Origin: Beijerinckiaceae bacterium
GTDB lineage: Bacteria; Pseudomonadota; Alphaproteobacteria; Rhizobiales; Beijerinckiaceae
Direction of reading: 5' to 3'
Length of the DNA: 64,000 nt
Assembly (NCBI GenBank): GCA_027531565.1
Contig: JAPZSB010000007.1
Location: 62,001-126,000, forward strand
The notes beneath the pieces are model-generated. The model had not been told where the DNA came from. It saw only the letters and a list, made by a program, of their open reading frames with translations, and did not search any database. A program made the position numbers and the translations under genes. This document shows positions 19,047 to 27,645 of this stretch, one piece after another; position 1 is the first letter of the stretch, and each line of letters begins with the position of its first letter.

Positions 19047-21431
19047 TTATCGGCAGGCACCCCGGGCCCGGAGTTCCGGCGTGCATTGCCCGATCGGGCC
19101 GGGCGCAGGCGGCCGGGCCGCGGGGGGCGGCGGTGGAGGGGCCGGCCGGGCCACGGGCGGAGGCGGTGGAGGGGCCGGCCGGGCCGCGGGCGGAGGCGGC
19201 GGCGCGGGGCGCGCAACCGGCGGAGGTGGCGGAGCGACAGGGCGCGCCACAGGCGGCGGTGGCGGGACCGGCCGCGCCTGCGGTGGGGGCGGTGCAGCCG
19301 CAGGAGGGCGTGGCACCGGCCGGAATTGCGGCGGCGGCTCGCCCGGACCGGGGCGGGGCGGAACCGGCCGGAACTGCGGCGGCGGATTCTGGGGCGGCGG
19401 GGCTCCGATCGGTCGCGGCGCCGAAGGCGGCACCGGCCGCGTCACGGCAGGCGGAGGCACCGCCCCCGGCGGTGGCCCCGCGGGTCTCGGCACGGCGCCG
19501 GGCGGGGAAGGCGGCGGTCCGCCGATCGGGCGCGGTCCCGTCGGGCCGGAAGGCCGGATGGCCCCCGGCGGCGGCGTGCCCACATGCGGCGTCACACCCG
19601 GCGCGGTCGTGCCCGGCGGAACGGCTGGCGGCGGGAGCGGGCCACCGGTCGGCGGGCGAACCCCCGGCGGCGGCGTGCCCACAGGCGGCGTCACACCCGG
19701 CGCGGTCGTGCCCGGCGGAACCGCCGGCGGCGGGAGCGGGCCACCGGTCGGCGGGCGAACGCCCGGCGGCGGCGTGCCGACAGGCGGCGTCACGCCCGGC
19801 GCGGTTGTGCCCGGCGGAACCGCCGGCGGCGGGAGCGGGCCACCGGTGGGAGGGGCGACGGGCGGCTGTGTGACCGGCCCCTGCCCGATCGGGCGGGTCG
19901 GGTTGCCGACAGGGAGGCCGACGGGAGGCGGAACGCCGATCGGGCGGGTGCCGGGCCGCGGCGGCGGCGGCAGCACGGTGCCCGGCGGCAGGACGGAGGG
20001 GCGCGGGGCGCGCGGCGGGGGGGCGACAGCCGGCCGGACCTCGCGCGGGCGGCGCCATTCCCGGTTGGCCCAGATCGCCGCACCGACAACCCCGGCGCCG
20101 ACAATCGCGGCCCCGATGCCGACCGACGGCAGTGTGCGGGCCTGCGGGTTGAGCGGCGGCGGGGGCAGCTCGATGATCTCGACCGGCGGCGGCGGCAGGA
20201 GATGCACCGCATAGCCGGAAGGCGGCGGCAGCACCTCCCAGCGCTCCTCGATCACCACCGTCTCGTAGACCTCGACCTCCTCGATATCCGGCGGCGGCAG
20301 GTCATCATAGATGATCTCGTCGAATTGCGGCGGCGGCACGATCGGCGCGGAGAGGCGCGTCAGGCGGGCCTGCGCCTCGACCGCATGGGCACCGCGCGGA
20401 TAGCGGCGGAGATAGGACCAGTAGGCCCGGTCGGTATTGGTGCGGCGCGCGCGCTGCCAGTAGAAGGCCTCGCGCCGCGTCGCCACCATGGCCCGGACCC
20501 GGCGCGCCTGCGCGTGGCGCGGATAGGCGCCGAGGAATTCCTCGTAGGCGGCGATCGTGTCGATCTCGACCGCGCGGGCATAGGCCTCGTCGCCGGGCAA
20601 TTCCCGGATCGGGCGGGCCCGCTTGGCCTCGAGCGCCGCCGAGGCGGCCGGCGCGGCCGTGCCCGGGAACAGCACGATGGGCTGCGACAGCCCGTTGATA
20701 TCCCATGGCGTTTCCACGCCCTGGCTGAGATCGTGCGTGCGGAGGCGGATGCGCTCGAACATCGCGCCGAGATCGATGCCCGGCTCCCGCAACACTTCGG
20801 CCAGCGCCATCGCATAATGCCCGTAATTGGTGGCCGGCAGGGGCGAGACGCGGTCCGGTGCCTGGTTGTAGGCCACCAGCATGCCCTCGCGCCGCTCGCC
20901 GGCGGCGAAGCCACGCCCGCCCTCGCCGGTCAGCTGGCCAAAGGGATGGGTATAGGCCGCATCGAGGATGACAACCCGGCCGGCAGCCGGAATCGCGCCG
21001 ATGGTGCGGATGAGATCGTTGATGCGGATCCCCTCGAGCGCGAGATCGGCGCGCTGGCGCAAGCGTGCATCGACGGGAATGAGCAGGTTCTCGCCATCAT
21101 CCTGGAAGCCGATGCCGGAGACATAGACCGCGATCAGCGCGTCCGGCCCTGCCGCCTGCGCCTTTTCGGTAAAGTCGCGGAAGGTGGCGCGGAATTCGGT
21201 CTGGTTGAGGTTGGCGGATTCGGTCAGCTCGAAACCGGCCTGCCGCAGGCTCTGGGCCACCAGCCCGGCATCCTGCAAGGCGGTCGGGTGCTTGACCTCG
21301 CCGTAATCGGCAAGGCCGATGACGAGGCCGAGCCGCTTGCCCTGCGCCATGGCCCCGGCAGGCAGCACGAACAGCGCGACGGTCAGGACGAGCCTGATCC
21401 AGCCGCGCTTCCGGGGGGAATGATCCTTCAT
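19047..21431 (-). CDS. exported caspase-fold protein lacking the catalytic dyad, with proline-rich tail
   Basis: A 794-residue secreted or envelope protein. After a signal peptide (about 1-29) comes a caspase/metacaspase p20-like domain (about 30-260): GKRLGLVIGLADYG, DGENLLIPVDA and GRVVILDA are classic peptidase C14 stretches. The histidine of the usual GHG is Ile107 (SGIGFQ) and the cysteine of DAC is Ala159 (LDAAYTHPF), so the domain should be proteolytically dead. A helical region follows. A glycine-zipper or membrane segment (about 435-455, VGIGAAIVGAGVVGAAIWAN) leads into about 330 residues dominated by Pro, Gly and Ala, including three 33-residue tandem repeats. It ends in an isolated two-Cys segment, CTPELRARGACR. 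The ATG at 21431 is chosen because the signal peptide starts there. A scaffolding or regulatory role is an inference. Confidence 0.88.
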   Translation of the reverse strand: MKDHSPRKRGWIRLVLTVALFVLPAGAMAQGKRLGLVIGLADYGEVKHPTALQDAGLVAQSLRQAGFELTESANLNQTEFRATFRDFTEKAQAAGPDALIAVYVSGIGFQDDGENLLIPVDARLRQRADLALEGIRINDLIRTIGAIPAAGRVVILDAAYTHPFGQLTGEGGRGFAAGERREGMLVAYNQAPDRVSPLPATNYGHYAMALAEVLREPGIDLGAMFERIRLRTHDLSQGVETPWDINGLSQPIVLFPGTAAPAASAALEAKRARPIRELPGDEAYARAVEIDTIAAYEEFLGAYPRHAQARRVRAMVATRREAFYWQRARRTNTDRAYWSYLRRYPRGAHAVEAQARLTRLSAPIVPPPQFDEIIYDDLPPPDIEEVEVYETVVIEERWEVLPPPSGYAVHLLPPPPVEIIELPPPPLNPQARTLPSVGIGAAIVGAGVVGAAIWANREWRRPREVRPAVAPPPRAPRPSVLPPGTVLPPPPRPGTRPIGVPPPVGLPVGNPTRPIGQGPVTQPPVAPPTGGPLPPPAVPPGTTAPGVTPPVGTPPPGVRPPTGGPLPPPAVPPGTTAPGVTPPVGTPPPGVRPPTGGPLPPPAVPPGTTAPGVTPHVGTPPPGAIRPSGPTGPRPIGGPPPSPPGAVPRPAGPPPGAVPPPAVTRPVPPSAPRPIGAPPPQNPPPQFRPVPPRPGPGEPPPQFRPVPRPPAAAPPPPQARPVPPPPPVARPVAPPPPPVARPAPPPPPAARPAPPPPPPVARPAPPPPPPAARPPAPGPIGQCTPELRARGACR
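19562..19858 (-). repeat. three 99-bp tandem repeats coding 33-residue Pro-rich units
   Basis: Near-identical units begin at 19562, 19661 and 19760 with an exact 99-bp period. They encode the unit PPTGGPLPPPAVPPGTTAPG followed by VTPPVGTPPPGVR inside the caspase-fold gene. Few substitutions separate the copies, implying recent duplication or gene conversion. The repeat is coding, not a CRISPR. Confidence 0.9.
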
Positions 21432-21519
21432 CGCGATCTCCTTTGCGCCGGCAGGGTCCCAGATGGCGCCTAAACCGGCGCTGAATGCACGATGGCTAAA
21501 GAAAGGCAGGTCCCTCGGG

Positions 21520-21984
21520 TCAGCGGCCGATCCGCGCGAGGGCCCGCAGCCTTTCCGTCGGGCGGGAGGCCAGCAGGTCATCGCAGGACCAGCGGCGCCC
21601 GCCATCGCCGTGGTCTTTCGGGTTGCCCTTCTCGACCGTCGCCAGCGCATTGAGCCGGCCGGTATCCGCCACTTTCAGGGCAAGGTTGTCACCGTTCCGC
21701 TCGACGGTGAAACAATAGGTGCGGCGGTCCTTGATCGGCCCGTAATGGTAGCAGACCTTGTCGCCATCGGTATTCCAGCAGGCATCGACATTCAGCGTCA
21801 GCCCGTTATCGCCCAAGGCCCGGCCATCCGGCGCGTGATACTCGCTGAACGGGCCGCCGGTCACGTAATGGCCGGTCACCGTGTTGCCGGTGAACAGCTC
21901 GCGGATCTGGGCGCCGGTGAGCATTTCGGCCTGGGCCGGCAGCGCCGGAAGGACGGCCAGGACGAGGGCGGGCAGGAGCCGCAT
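21520..21984 (-). CDS. small secreted protein of unknown function
   Basis: Not assigned to a named function. The 154-residue protein has a clear signal peptide (MRLLPALVLAVLPALPAQA). The mature part contains GAQIRELFTGNTVTGHY, which resembles a GNTV-type motif I associate with small exported alphaproteobacterial proteins, and four cysteines (DACWN, KVCYHY, TYCFTV, WSCDDL) that could form two disulfides. The ATG at 21984 is chosen because the signal peptide begins there. It starts 2 bp after the GST stop, so the two genes are coupled, and it is 88 bp ahead of the caspase-fold gene on the same strand. Confidence 0.82.
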   Translation of the reverse strand: MRLLPALVLAVLPALPAQAEMLTGAQIRELFTGNTVTGHYVTGGPFSEYHAPDGRALGDNGLTLNVDACWNTDGDKVCYHYGPIKDRRTYCFTVERNGDNLALKVADTGRLNALATVEKGNPKDHGDGGRRWSCDDLLASRPTERLRALARIGR

Positions 21985-21986
21985 CG

Positions 21987-22598
21987 TCAGGCCTGCGCGG
22001 AGGGCCGGCCGGCGCATTCGGCATGCCAGCGGGCGAGATGGGTCAGATCCGCCGGAACGGAAATCCGGGCGGGTTTCAGGAAATCAATCGTCACGAGCGC
22101 GGTGATATCGGCGATGGAAAAGGCATCGCCCGCGAAATAGCGATGGCCGGAGAGATGATCATCGAGCAGGCGCAGGGTCCCGAGCGCGCGGGCGCGGTTC
22201 ACCTCCGCCCATTGCGCGATCTGCGGCACTTCATGGTTCGCCATGCCGGGATGGCCATGCCGGAACGCGGCCTGGCCCTGGCTGTACAGTTCCAGCTCGA
22301 TCCGGCGGTTCCACATCTCGACACGGGCGCGTTCGAGCGGGCCGGTTCCGAAGAGCGGCGGCTCCGGCTGGATTTCCTCGAAATACCGGCAGATCGCGAC
22401 CGATTCGGTCAGGACGGTGCCATCGTCGAGTTCGAGGACGGGCACGCGCTGGAACGGATTGCGCCGGGTGAACTCGTCGGATCGATGCTCCATCTTCCCG
22501 AGATCGACCGGAACGAGGGGCACGGAAATCCCCTTCTCGGCCAGAAACACCCGCACGCGCCGCGCATTCGGCACGCGACCGCCATCGAACAAGCGCAT
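21987..22598 (-). CDS. glutathione S-transferase family protein
   Basis: Cytosolic GST of 203 residues. The thioredoxin-like N-terminal domain (about 1-80) contains NPFQRVPVLELDDGTVLTES, the cis-Pro and Glu-Ser glutathione-binding segment. The C-terminal all-helical domain carries the N-capping box FSIADITALVTIDF. The active-site residue is not evident near SMRLFDGGRVPNARRVRV. The start follows GGGAGGGATCG. It heads a short leftward group with the secreted four-Cys protein and perhaps the caspase-fold gene. Substrate unknown. Confidence 0.9.
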   Translation of the reverse strand: MRLFDGGRVPNARRVRVFLAEKGISVPLVPVDLGKMEHRSDEFTRRNPFQRVPVLELDDGTVLTESVAICRYFEEIQPEPPLFGTGPLERARVEMWNRRIELELYSQGQAAFRHGHPGMANHEVPQIAQWAEVNRARALGTLRLLDDHLSGHRYFAGDAFSIADITALVTIDFLKPARISVPADLTHLARWHAECAGRPSAQA

Positions 22599-22690
22599 CG
22601 ATCCCTCCCTCCCGGGCCACACATCGTCCCGGGCATTCATCGTCCCGGACCTTGAATGGATCGGCACCGGACACGAGGATCGCGGCAGGG

Positions 22691-23194
22691 TCAAGGCCGG
22701 GGCGGCATTTCGGCGCGATGCCGGCGGCGCCAATCCTCGGGCCGCTCGAACTCGCCGGCCCAGATGCCGCGGCCATCCCCCCGGGCGAACGCCTCCTCCC
22801 GCGGATAGGCGCCACCATCGACGGCATGGCCGTTCCGGACGAGATCGGCGCCGATATCCTGCCCGGCCACCCGGCAGGCGACGAGCAGCCGGCCATAGCG
22901 GTCGGTCTCGTGGCCGATGCAGGTCACCGGCCCGCGCTGGAGCCAGCGGCGCAGGGCGAAGCTCGCCTCGCGGCCGCAGGGCATGTCCTTGCCGGCGACG
23001 CGGCAGGTCTGGCGCGATTCCGGGGCATCGAGGCCTTTCAGGCGCATCTCGCGCCCGTTCACCACCAGCGAATCCCCGTCGATGACATGGGCCGTGCCGG
23101 TGATGCTCTCCTCGCGCACGCGCCCGACCAGGGCCAGCACGACGAGGGCAAGGGCCAGAAACGCGACAGCGGGAACGATGCGACGGGAGGACAT
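22691..23194 (-). CDS. membrane-anchored thermonuclease-family (SNase) protein
   Basis: A 167-residue protein with an N-terminal hydrophobic anchor (about 5-24) and a staphylococcal-nuclease-like OB fold. The typical order is visible: GTAHVIDGDSLVVNGREMRLKGLDAPE, then TDRYGRLLVACRVAG, then ADLVRNGHAV. The key acidic and arginine residues of the fold (D in DGDS, R in RLKG, R in RYGR) are present, so Ca-dependent nuclease activity outside the cytoplasm is plausible. The ATG at 23194 is used; upstream in-frame codons precede it but lack similarity. It lies 92 bp ahead of the GST gene on the same strand. Confidence 0.88.
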   Translation of the reverse strand: MSSRRIVPAVAFLALALVVLALVGRVREESITGTAHVIDGDSLVVNGREMRLKGLDAPESRQTCRVAGKDMPCGREASFALRRWLQRGPVTCIGHETDRYGRLLVACRVAGQDIGADLVRNGHAVDGGAYPREEAFARGDGRGIWAGEFERPEDWRRRHRAEMPPRP

Positions 23195-23340
23195 GGCCCT
23201 GTCTAGCTGATTCCCGCCAAAGCCGGCGGGCCGGATTGCCGCAAGCGACCGGCCCGATCCGGCAAGTTCGAGCGACGTTGTCAGCCTTCGCTTAACCAAT
23301 TGTCAGGCATATTCGGCCGCTGGAAACCAGATCCGAACGC

Positions 23341-24894
23341 ATGACCGCGCACATCCCCACCGCTGCCGAGATCGAGCGGAAACAGGCCAATGCCGAACGC
23401 GCATCCCGCAACAAGCAGGGCATGCAGCGGGCGGTCAAGGACGTGCGCGAGAAAATCACCTCCGCTTCCGGTCTCAGCCGGGCCTTCGAGCTCGAACTGG
23501 CCCGGGAATTCGCACAGAACCATGTCAGCGCCAGCCTCGCGCTGATGCCCTATGCGCTGGTGATTGCCGGCACCACGCTCTCGTGGTCATCGCCGGCCCG
23601 GGCCGCGCTGTGGCTCGTGTTTGTGCTAGGCGTCCTGTTCTACCAGACGATGCAATGCCGGCGCTTCCTCGCGGCGAGCAACCCCGCCATCGACCTCAAG
23701 CCCTGGATCAAGCGGCTCATCGGCGGCGAGATCGCGTTCGTCACGGCCTGGGCGCTGCTGCCGACCGTGGTCGGCATTCCCGAGACCGACGTGCTCCGCG
23801 TCTTCCTGCTGGTGGCGGTGCTGGTGATCGGCGCTGTCAGCACCGTGCTGTCGCATACGCTGCCGACGGCCGTCTATGGCGCTGCCCTGCCGCTCGCCTC
23901 GGTGATCGTGCAGCTGGTTGTCGACAGCCAGCCCTCCGAGCGCTGGATGATCGCCGGCCTGTGCCTCACGGCGCTGCTGCTCTTCGTCGGACTCGCCAAC
24001 CGGCTCTATGCCTCGACGCTGGACAATCTCCATGCCCGCGCGGAGAAGGACGAGCTCTTCACCGAGGTCGAGCAGGCGAACCTGCGCCTGCGCGAGGCGA
24101 CCCGGCAGGCGGAGGAAGCCAGCGCGGCCAAGTCACGCTTTCTTGCCACGATGAGCCATGAGCTGCGTACGCCGCTCAACGCGATTCTCGGCTTCTCGGA
24201 GGTGATGAAGGACGAGCTGTTCGGCCCGCTGGGGAACGAGCAGTACAAGAGCTATGTGAAGGACATCCACCAGTCCGGCGAGCATCTGCTGCAACTGATC
24301 AACGAGGTGCTGGACCTCTCGCGCATCGAGGCCGGCAAGCATGAGCTGGTCGAGGAGGCGATCGACCTGGTCGGCGTGGTGCAGGCCTGCTGCCGGATGC
24401 TGGAACTGCGCGCGACCGGGCGCGGCCTGATCCTCAAGACCGCTTTCACGGAGGGCATGCCGCGCCTCTGGGCGGATGAACGTGCGATCCGGCAGATCAC
24501 GCTCAACCTGCTGTCGAATGCGATCAAGTTCACGCCGCAGGGCGCCGAGATCCTCGTCAAGGTGGGCTGGACCGCCAGCGGCGGGCAATATCTTTCCGTG
24601 CGCGACAACGGCACCGGCATTCCCGAGGACGAGATCGAGACCGTGCTCTCCACCTTCGGGCGGGGCTCGCAGGCAATCAAGAATGCCGATCAGGGCTCCG
24701 GCCTCGGCCTGCCGATCGTCAAGAGCCTCGTCGAACTCCATGGCGGGGCGTTCCGGCTCCGCTCCAAGTTGCGCGAAGGCACCGAAGCCACGGCGCTGTT
24801 CCCGCCCGACCGGGTGATGGCCGCCATGCCGGCCGTCCATGAGCGGCCCGGCCTCATCATCAGCCGCGTCGTGCGGGACGAACGGGCGGCCTGA
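23341..24894 (+). CDS. orphan membrane sensor histidine kinase
   Basis: A 517-residue sensor kinase. An N-terminal cytoplasmic segment (1-60) is followed by about six membrane helices (65-220) with no large periplasmic loop, a short coiled coil, a HisKA domain with the phosphorylated His273 in FLATMSHELRTPLNAI, and a complete HATPase domain (LLSNAIKFTP, DNGTGIP, GSGLGLPIVK). The kinase core resembles the alphaproteobacterial PdhS/PleC/DivJ group. No response regulator is adjacent, which suits that cell-cycle-linked group, but the assignment is only an inference. TTAACC and a repeated TTGTCAG lie just upstream. Confidence 0.92.
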   Translation: MTAHIPTAAEIERKQANAERASRNKQGMQRAVKDVREKITSASGLSRAFELELAREFAQNHVSASLALMPYALVIAGTTLSWSSPARAALWLVFVLGVLFYQTMQCRRFLAASNPAIDLKPWIKRLIGGEIAFVTAWALLPTVVGIPETDVLRVFLLVAVLVIGAVSTVLSHTLPTAVYGAALPLASVIVQLVVDSQPSERWMIAGLCLTALLLFVGLANRLYASTLDNLHARAEKDELFTEVEQANLRLREATRQAEEASAAKSRFLATMSHELRTPLNAILGFSEVMKDELFGPLGNEQYKSYVKDIHQSGEHLLQLINEVLDLSRIEAGKHELVEEAIDLVGVVQACCRMLELRATGRGLILKTAFTEGMPRLWADERAIRQITLNLLSNAIKFTPQGAEILVKVGWTASGGQYLSVRDNGTGIPEDEIETVLSTFGRGSQAIKNADQGSGLGLPIVKSLVELHGGAFRLRSKLREGTEATALFPPDRVMAAMPAVHERPGLIISRVVRDERAA

Positions 24895-24900
24895 ACGCGG

Positions 24901-25920
24901 TCAGGTGCGGTCCGGCACGGCGGCTTCCGCGAAGGTTGCCATGCCGGCATGGCAGGCGAGCGCCACCTTGACGATCCCTGCCGCCAGCGCCGCGCCCGAC
25001 CCCTCGCCCAGCCGCAGGCCGAGATCGAGAATGGGTTCCAGCCCCAGCCGGCCGAGCACGGCGCGATGCGCGCCTTCTGCCGAGACATGGCCGGCGAGGC
25101 AATGGTCGATCGCGTCGGGGCGCAGCGCATGAAGGATGGCCGCCGCCGCCGTCGCGACATAGCCGTCGAGGATGACCGGCACCTTCTCGACGCGGGCCGC
25201 GAGAATGGCCCCGGCCATGGCCGCGATCTCGCGGCCGCCGAGGCGGCGGAGAATCTCCAGCGGATCGGCGAGATGGCCGGCATGGGTGGCGAGCGCGGCC
25301 TCGACCGCTGCGATCTTGCGGGCATGGCCGGCTTCGTCCACACCCGTCCCGCGGCCGACCCAGCCGGCAACAGGCCCGCCATAAAGCGCGGCATAGATGG
25401 CGGCAGAAGGGGTGGTGTTGCCGATGCCCATCTCGCCGAGGCAGAGCAGGTCCGTTCCGTTGGCGATGGCTTCCATGCCGAAGCCGATCGTCGCGGCGCA
25501 GGCGGCCTCCTCCATCGCGGCGGTTTCGGTGATGTCGCCTGTCGGCAGGTCGATCGCGAGATCGAACACTTTCAGCCCGAGATCCTGCGCCTTGCAGATC
25601 TGGTTGATGGCGGCGATGCCGGCGGAGAAGCTGGCGAGCATCGCGCGGTTGACCTCGGAGGGATAGGCCGAGACGCCGCGCGCCGCGACACCATGCGACC
25701 CGGCGAAGATGGCCACGACCGGGCGGTTGACTGCCGGCCGCGCGCGGCCCTGCCAGGCGGCGACATGCGCGGTGATCGCCTCCAGCCGCCCGAGCGCGCC
25801 GCGCGGCTTGATCAGCTCGATCTCGCGCGCCAGAACGGCGCTCCTCGCGGCCTCGTCCGGACCGGGCAAGGTGGCCACAAGCGCGCGGATATCATCGAAG
25901 GGCAGGCCGGTGGCAGTCAT
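24901..25920 (-). CDS. cobT: nicotinate-nucleotide--dimethylbenzimidazole phosphoribosyltransferase
   Basis: Forms alpha-ribazole phosphate from nicotinate mononucleotide and dimethylbenzimidazole for the lower ligand of cobalamin. The 339-residue protein has the expected length and stretches: LIKPRGALGRLE, VAIFAGSHGVAARGVSAYP, LGEMGIGNTTPSAAI, and the C-terminal catalytic-glutamate loop LGLRLGEGSGAAL. It is divergent from cobS, with 117 bp between the starts. I see no cobalamin riboswitch there. It ends 6 bp from the convergent kinase gene. Confidence 0.95.
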   Translation of the reverse strand: MTATGLPFDDIRALVATLPGPDEAARSAVLAREIELIKPRGALGRLEAITAHVAAWQGRARPAVNRPVVAIFAGSHGVAARGVSAYPSEVNRAMLASFSAGIAAINQICKAQDLGLKVFDLAIDLPTGDITETAAMEEAACAATIGFGMEAIANGTDLLCLGEMGIGNTTPSAAIYAALYGGPVAGWVGRGTGVDEAGHARKIAAVEAALATHAGHLADPLEILRRLGGREIAAMAGAILAARVEKVPVILDGYVATAAAAILHALRPDAIDHCLAGHVSAEGAHRAVLGRLGLEPILDLGLRLGEGSGAALAAGIVKVALACHAGMATFAEAAVPDRT

Positions 25921-26037
25921 GGCAGGCTCTCTGGCTGAAGAGATCGGAACGGGAATCGGGCCGCGACGGGGCTGGCCGAATATGGGGGACGGGGCTATCA
26001 TGGCCGGGCTTTGTCTCGCAACCGCGAAAGACTGCTG

Positions 26038-26847
26038 ATGCCTGGCCCGACCGTCCTCGCGGGCGACCTCCTCAACGTGATGCGCTTCTACACCCGCCTG
26101 CCGCTGCCGGTCTTCCGGTTCGAGCGCGAGGCCCATGCCCTGCCCGATTTCCGGCGCGCGGCCTGGGCAATTCCGGTCACGGGCGCCGTGGTCGGCGGCT
26201 GCGGCGCGCTGGCCGGCGGGCTCGCCTATCTGGCCGGCCTCTCGCCGCTGATCGCCGCATCCGTCGCGCTGGCGGTGCAGGTGGCGATCACCGGTGCCTT
26301 CCATGAGGACGGGCTCGCCGATTCCTGCGACGGGCTGTTCGGCGGCGCCACGCGGGAGCGGCGCCTCGAGATCATGAAGGACAGCCGCATCGGCACGTTC
26401 GGCGGCGCCGGCCTGTTCTTCGCCCTGCTCCTCCGGGTGCTGGCGCTGGCCGAACTGTTCCGCCTGATGGGCCCGGCCGCGCTGGTGCTTCTGCCGGGAA
26501 TCGCCGCGCTGTCCCGTGCGGTGGCGCTGATGCCCGTGCTGCTGCTGCCGCCAGCCGGCAGCCAGGGCCTCGCCGCCAGCGTGCCCCTGCCCGACCGACC
26601 GGCCTGGCTGCTGGCAACCGGCATCGGCGCGCTGGTCCTTGCCGGCGCCTGCCTCTGGCTCGACCTGCCCCTGGGCGGGCTCATCGCGGGCCTTCTGGCG
26701 CTGCTGCTGATGCCGGCCCTCGCCGCGCTCGCCCGCCGCAAGGTCGGCGGGCATAACGGCGACATTCTCGGCGCCTGCCAGCAGGTGGCCGAAATCACGC
26801 TGCTTCTGGCGCTGTCCTCCGCCGCGAACTGGCGCGGGCCGCTCTGA
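26038..26847 (+). CDS. cobS: adenosylcobinamide-GDP ribazoletransferase
   Basis: Membrane enzyme joining adenosylcobinamide-GDP to alpha-ribazole in late cobalamin synthesis; it uses the product of the divergent cobT after dephosphorylation. The 269 residues are mostly hydrophobic helices. Signature acidic motifs are present: FHEDGLADSCDGLFGG, and RLEIMKDSRIGTFGG followed by a long hydrophobic helix. The ATG at 26038 is chosen; a TTG nine codons upstream is an alternative. Confidence 0.94.
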   Translation: MPGPTVLAGDLLNVMRFYTRLPLPVFRFEREAHALPDFRRAAWAIPVTGAVVGGCGALAGGLAYLAGLSPLIAASVALAVQVAITGAFHEDGLADSCDGLFGGATRERRLEIMKDSRIGTFGGAGLFFALLLRVLALAELFRLMGPAALVLLPGIAALSRAVALMPVLLLPPAGSQGLAASVPLPDRPAWLLATGIGALVLAGACLWLDLPLGGLIAGLLALLLMPALAALARRKVGGHNGDILGACQQVAEITLLLALSSAANWRGPL

Positions 26848-26914
26848 CAGGGGCCTTGAAAAGCGGGCTCCGGCGGGCCACCCTCTTGGTCAACGCTACC
26901 GGTAGGAGCCCCGC

Positions 26915-27178
26915 ATGAATTCGCCCCGCATCGCCATCGCCCTGCTGGTCGGGCTTGCCATCGTGCTGGTCTTTGCCATGCTCGGCGTGCCGAAACTCGG
27001 CGGCAGCGAGATTGCCGGGCTGGCCGCCGGTGGCCTGCTGCTGACGATGTGGGCCTCGTGGTTCATGGCCGAGATGCGCGGCAACATGGGCGAGACGATC
27101 CGCAACCTGCTGATCTGGGGCGCCATCGTCACGGTGGTGGCGATCGCCTACAGCTACAAGACGCAGTTCGGGTTCTGA
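26915..27178 (+). CDS. small two- to three-helix membrane protein
   Basis: An 87-residue protein with three hydrophobic stretches: a strong N-terminal helix (IAIALLVGLAIVLVFAML), a middle one (LAAGGLLLTMWASWFM), and a C-terminal one ending YSYKTQFGF. The last segment, NLLIWGAIVTVVAIAYSY, resembles the membrane leader that precedes the retropepsin-like protease domain in TIGR02281-type proteins. No protease domain follows, so this may be a stand-alone relative or a truncated one. The ATG has GTAGGAG at good spacing. It is 67 bp after cobS and may be co-transcribed. Function unknown. Confidence 0.78.
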   Translation: MNSPRIAIALLVGLAIVLVFAMLGVPKLGGSEIAGLAAGGLLLTMWASWFMAEMRGNMGETIRNLLIWGAIVTVVAIAYSYKTQFGF

Positions 27179-27197
27179 GCCGAGGCGAGCGGGCCGC

Positions 27198-27638
27198 TCA
27201 GGATTTCAGCCCGGTCTCGCCGTCGATCACCATCATCGTGGCCAGCATCACCGCCACCTGCTTGCGGCTCTCGCCCTGGATGGCCCAGGCCTCGCCCTGC
27301 ACGACATGGACGCGCCGTCCCGCCCGCAACACGGTGCCGGTTGCCTCGAAATGCGTGCCGAGCGCCGGGGCGAGCAGGTTGATCTTGAACTCGCTGGTCA
27401 GCACCGCCTTGTCCTCGGGCATCAGCGTCAGCGCGGCATAGCCACAGGCGCTGTCGACAATCGTGGCGATCGAGCCGGCATGGGCAAAGCCATGCTGCTG
27501 CGAGATGGAGGGCGAGAAGGGCATGCGGATCGTGACGCTGCCGGACGTGACGCGATCCAGCGTGGCGCCAAGCGTCGCCATCAGCCCCTGCTTGCCGAAA
27601 CTTGCGGCGATGCGGTCGAAAAGCGGATCGTCCGTCAT
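27198..27638 (-). CDS. PaaI-family hotdog thioesterase
   Basis: A 146-residue hotdog-fold acyl-CoA thioesterase. HGFAHAGSIATIVDSACGYAAL contains the helix with the catalytic Asp, and KINLLAPALGTHFEATGTVLRAGRRVHVVQGEAW covers the later strands. Members hydrolyse phenylacetyl-CoA or other aromatic or medium-chain acyl-CoAs; the natural substrate is not indicated. It starts 7 bp after the dusA stop, so the two are probably in one transcript. Confidence 0.9.
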   Translation of the reverse strand: MTDDPLFDRIAASFGKQGLMATLGATLDRVTSGSVTIRMPFSPSISQQHGFAHAGSIATIVDSACGYAALTLMPEDKAVLTSEFKINLLAPALGTHFEATGTVLRAGRRVHVVQGEAWAIQGESRKQVAVMLATMMVIDGETGLKS

Positions 27639-27645
27639 GGGGCCC

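Noticed and set aside
19130-19860. CRISPR-like or satellite repeats
   Set aside because: The repeats are in frame, vary as codons and encode the Pro-rich tail; there are no spacers.
18984-21473. 829-codon plus-strand frame across the caspase-fold gene
   Set aside because: Shadow of the Pro-rich minus-strand gene; the product is Arg/Gly-rich, without domains, and has no ribosome-binding site.
25921-26037. Cobalamin riboswitch between cobT and cobS
   Set aside because: The 117-bp gap is too short and lacks the B12-box type GCCACTG motif.
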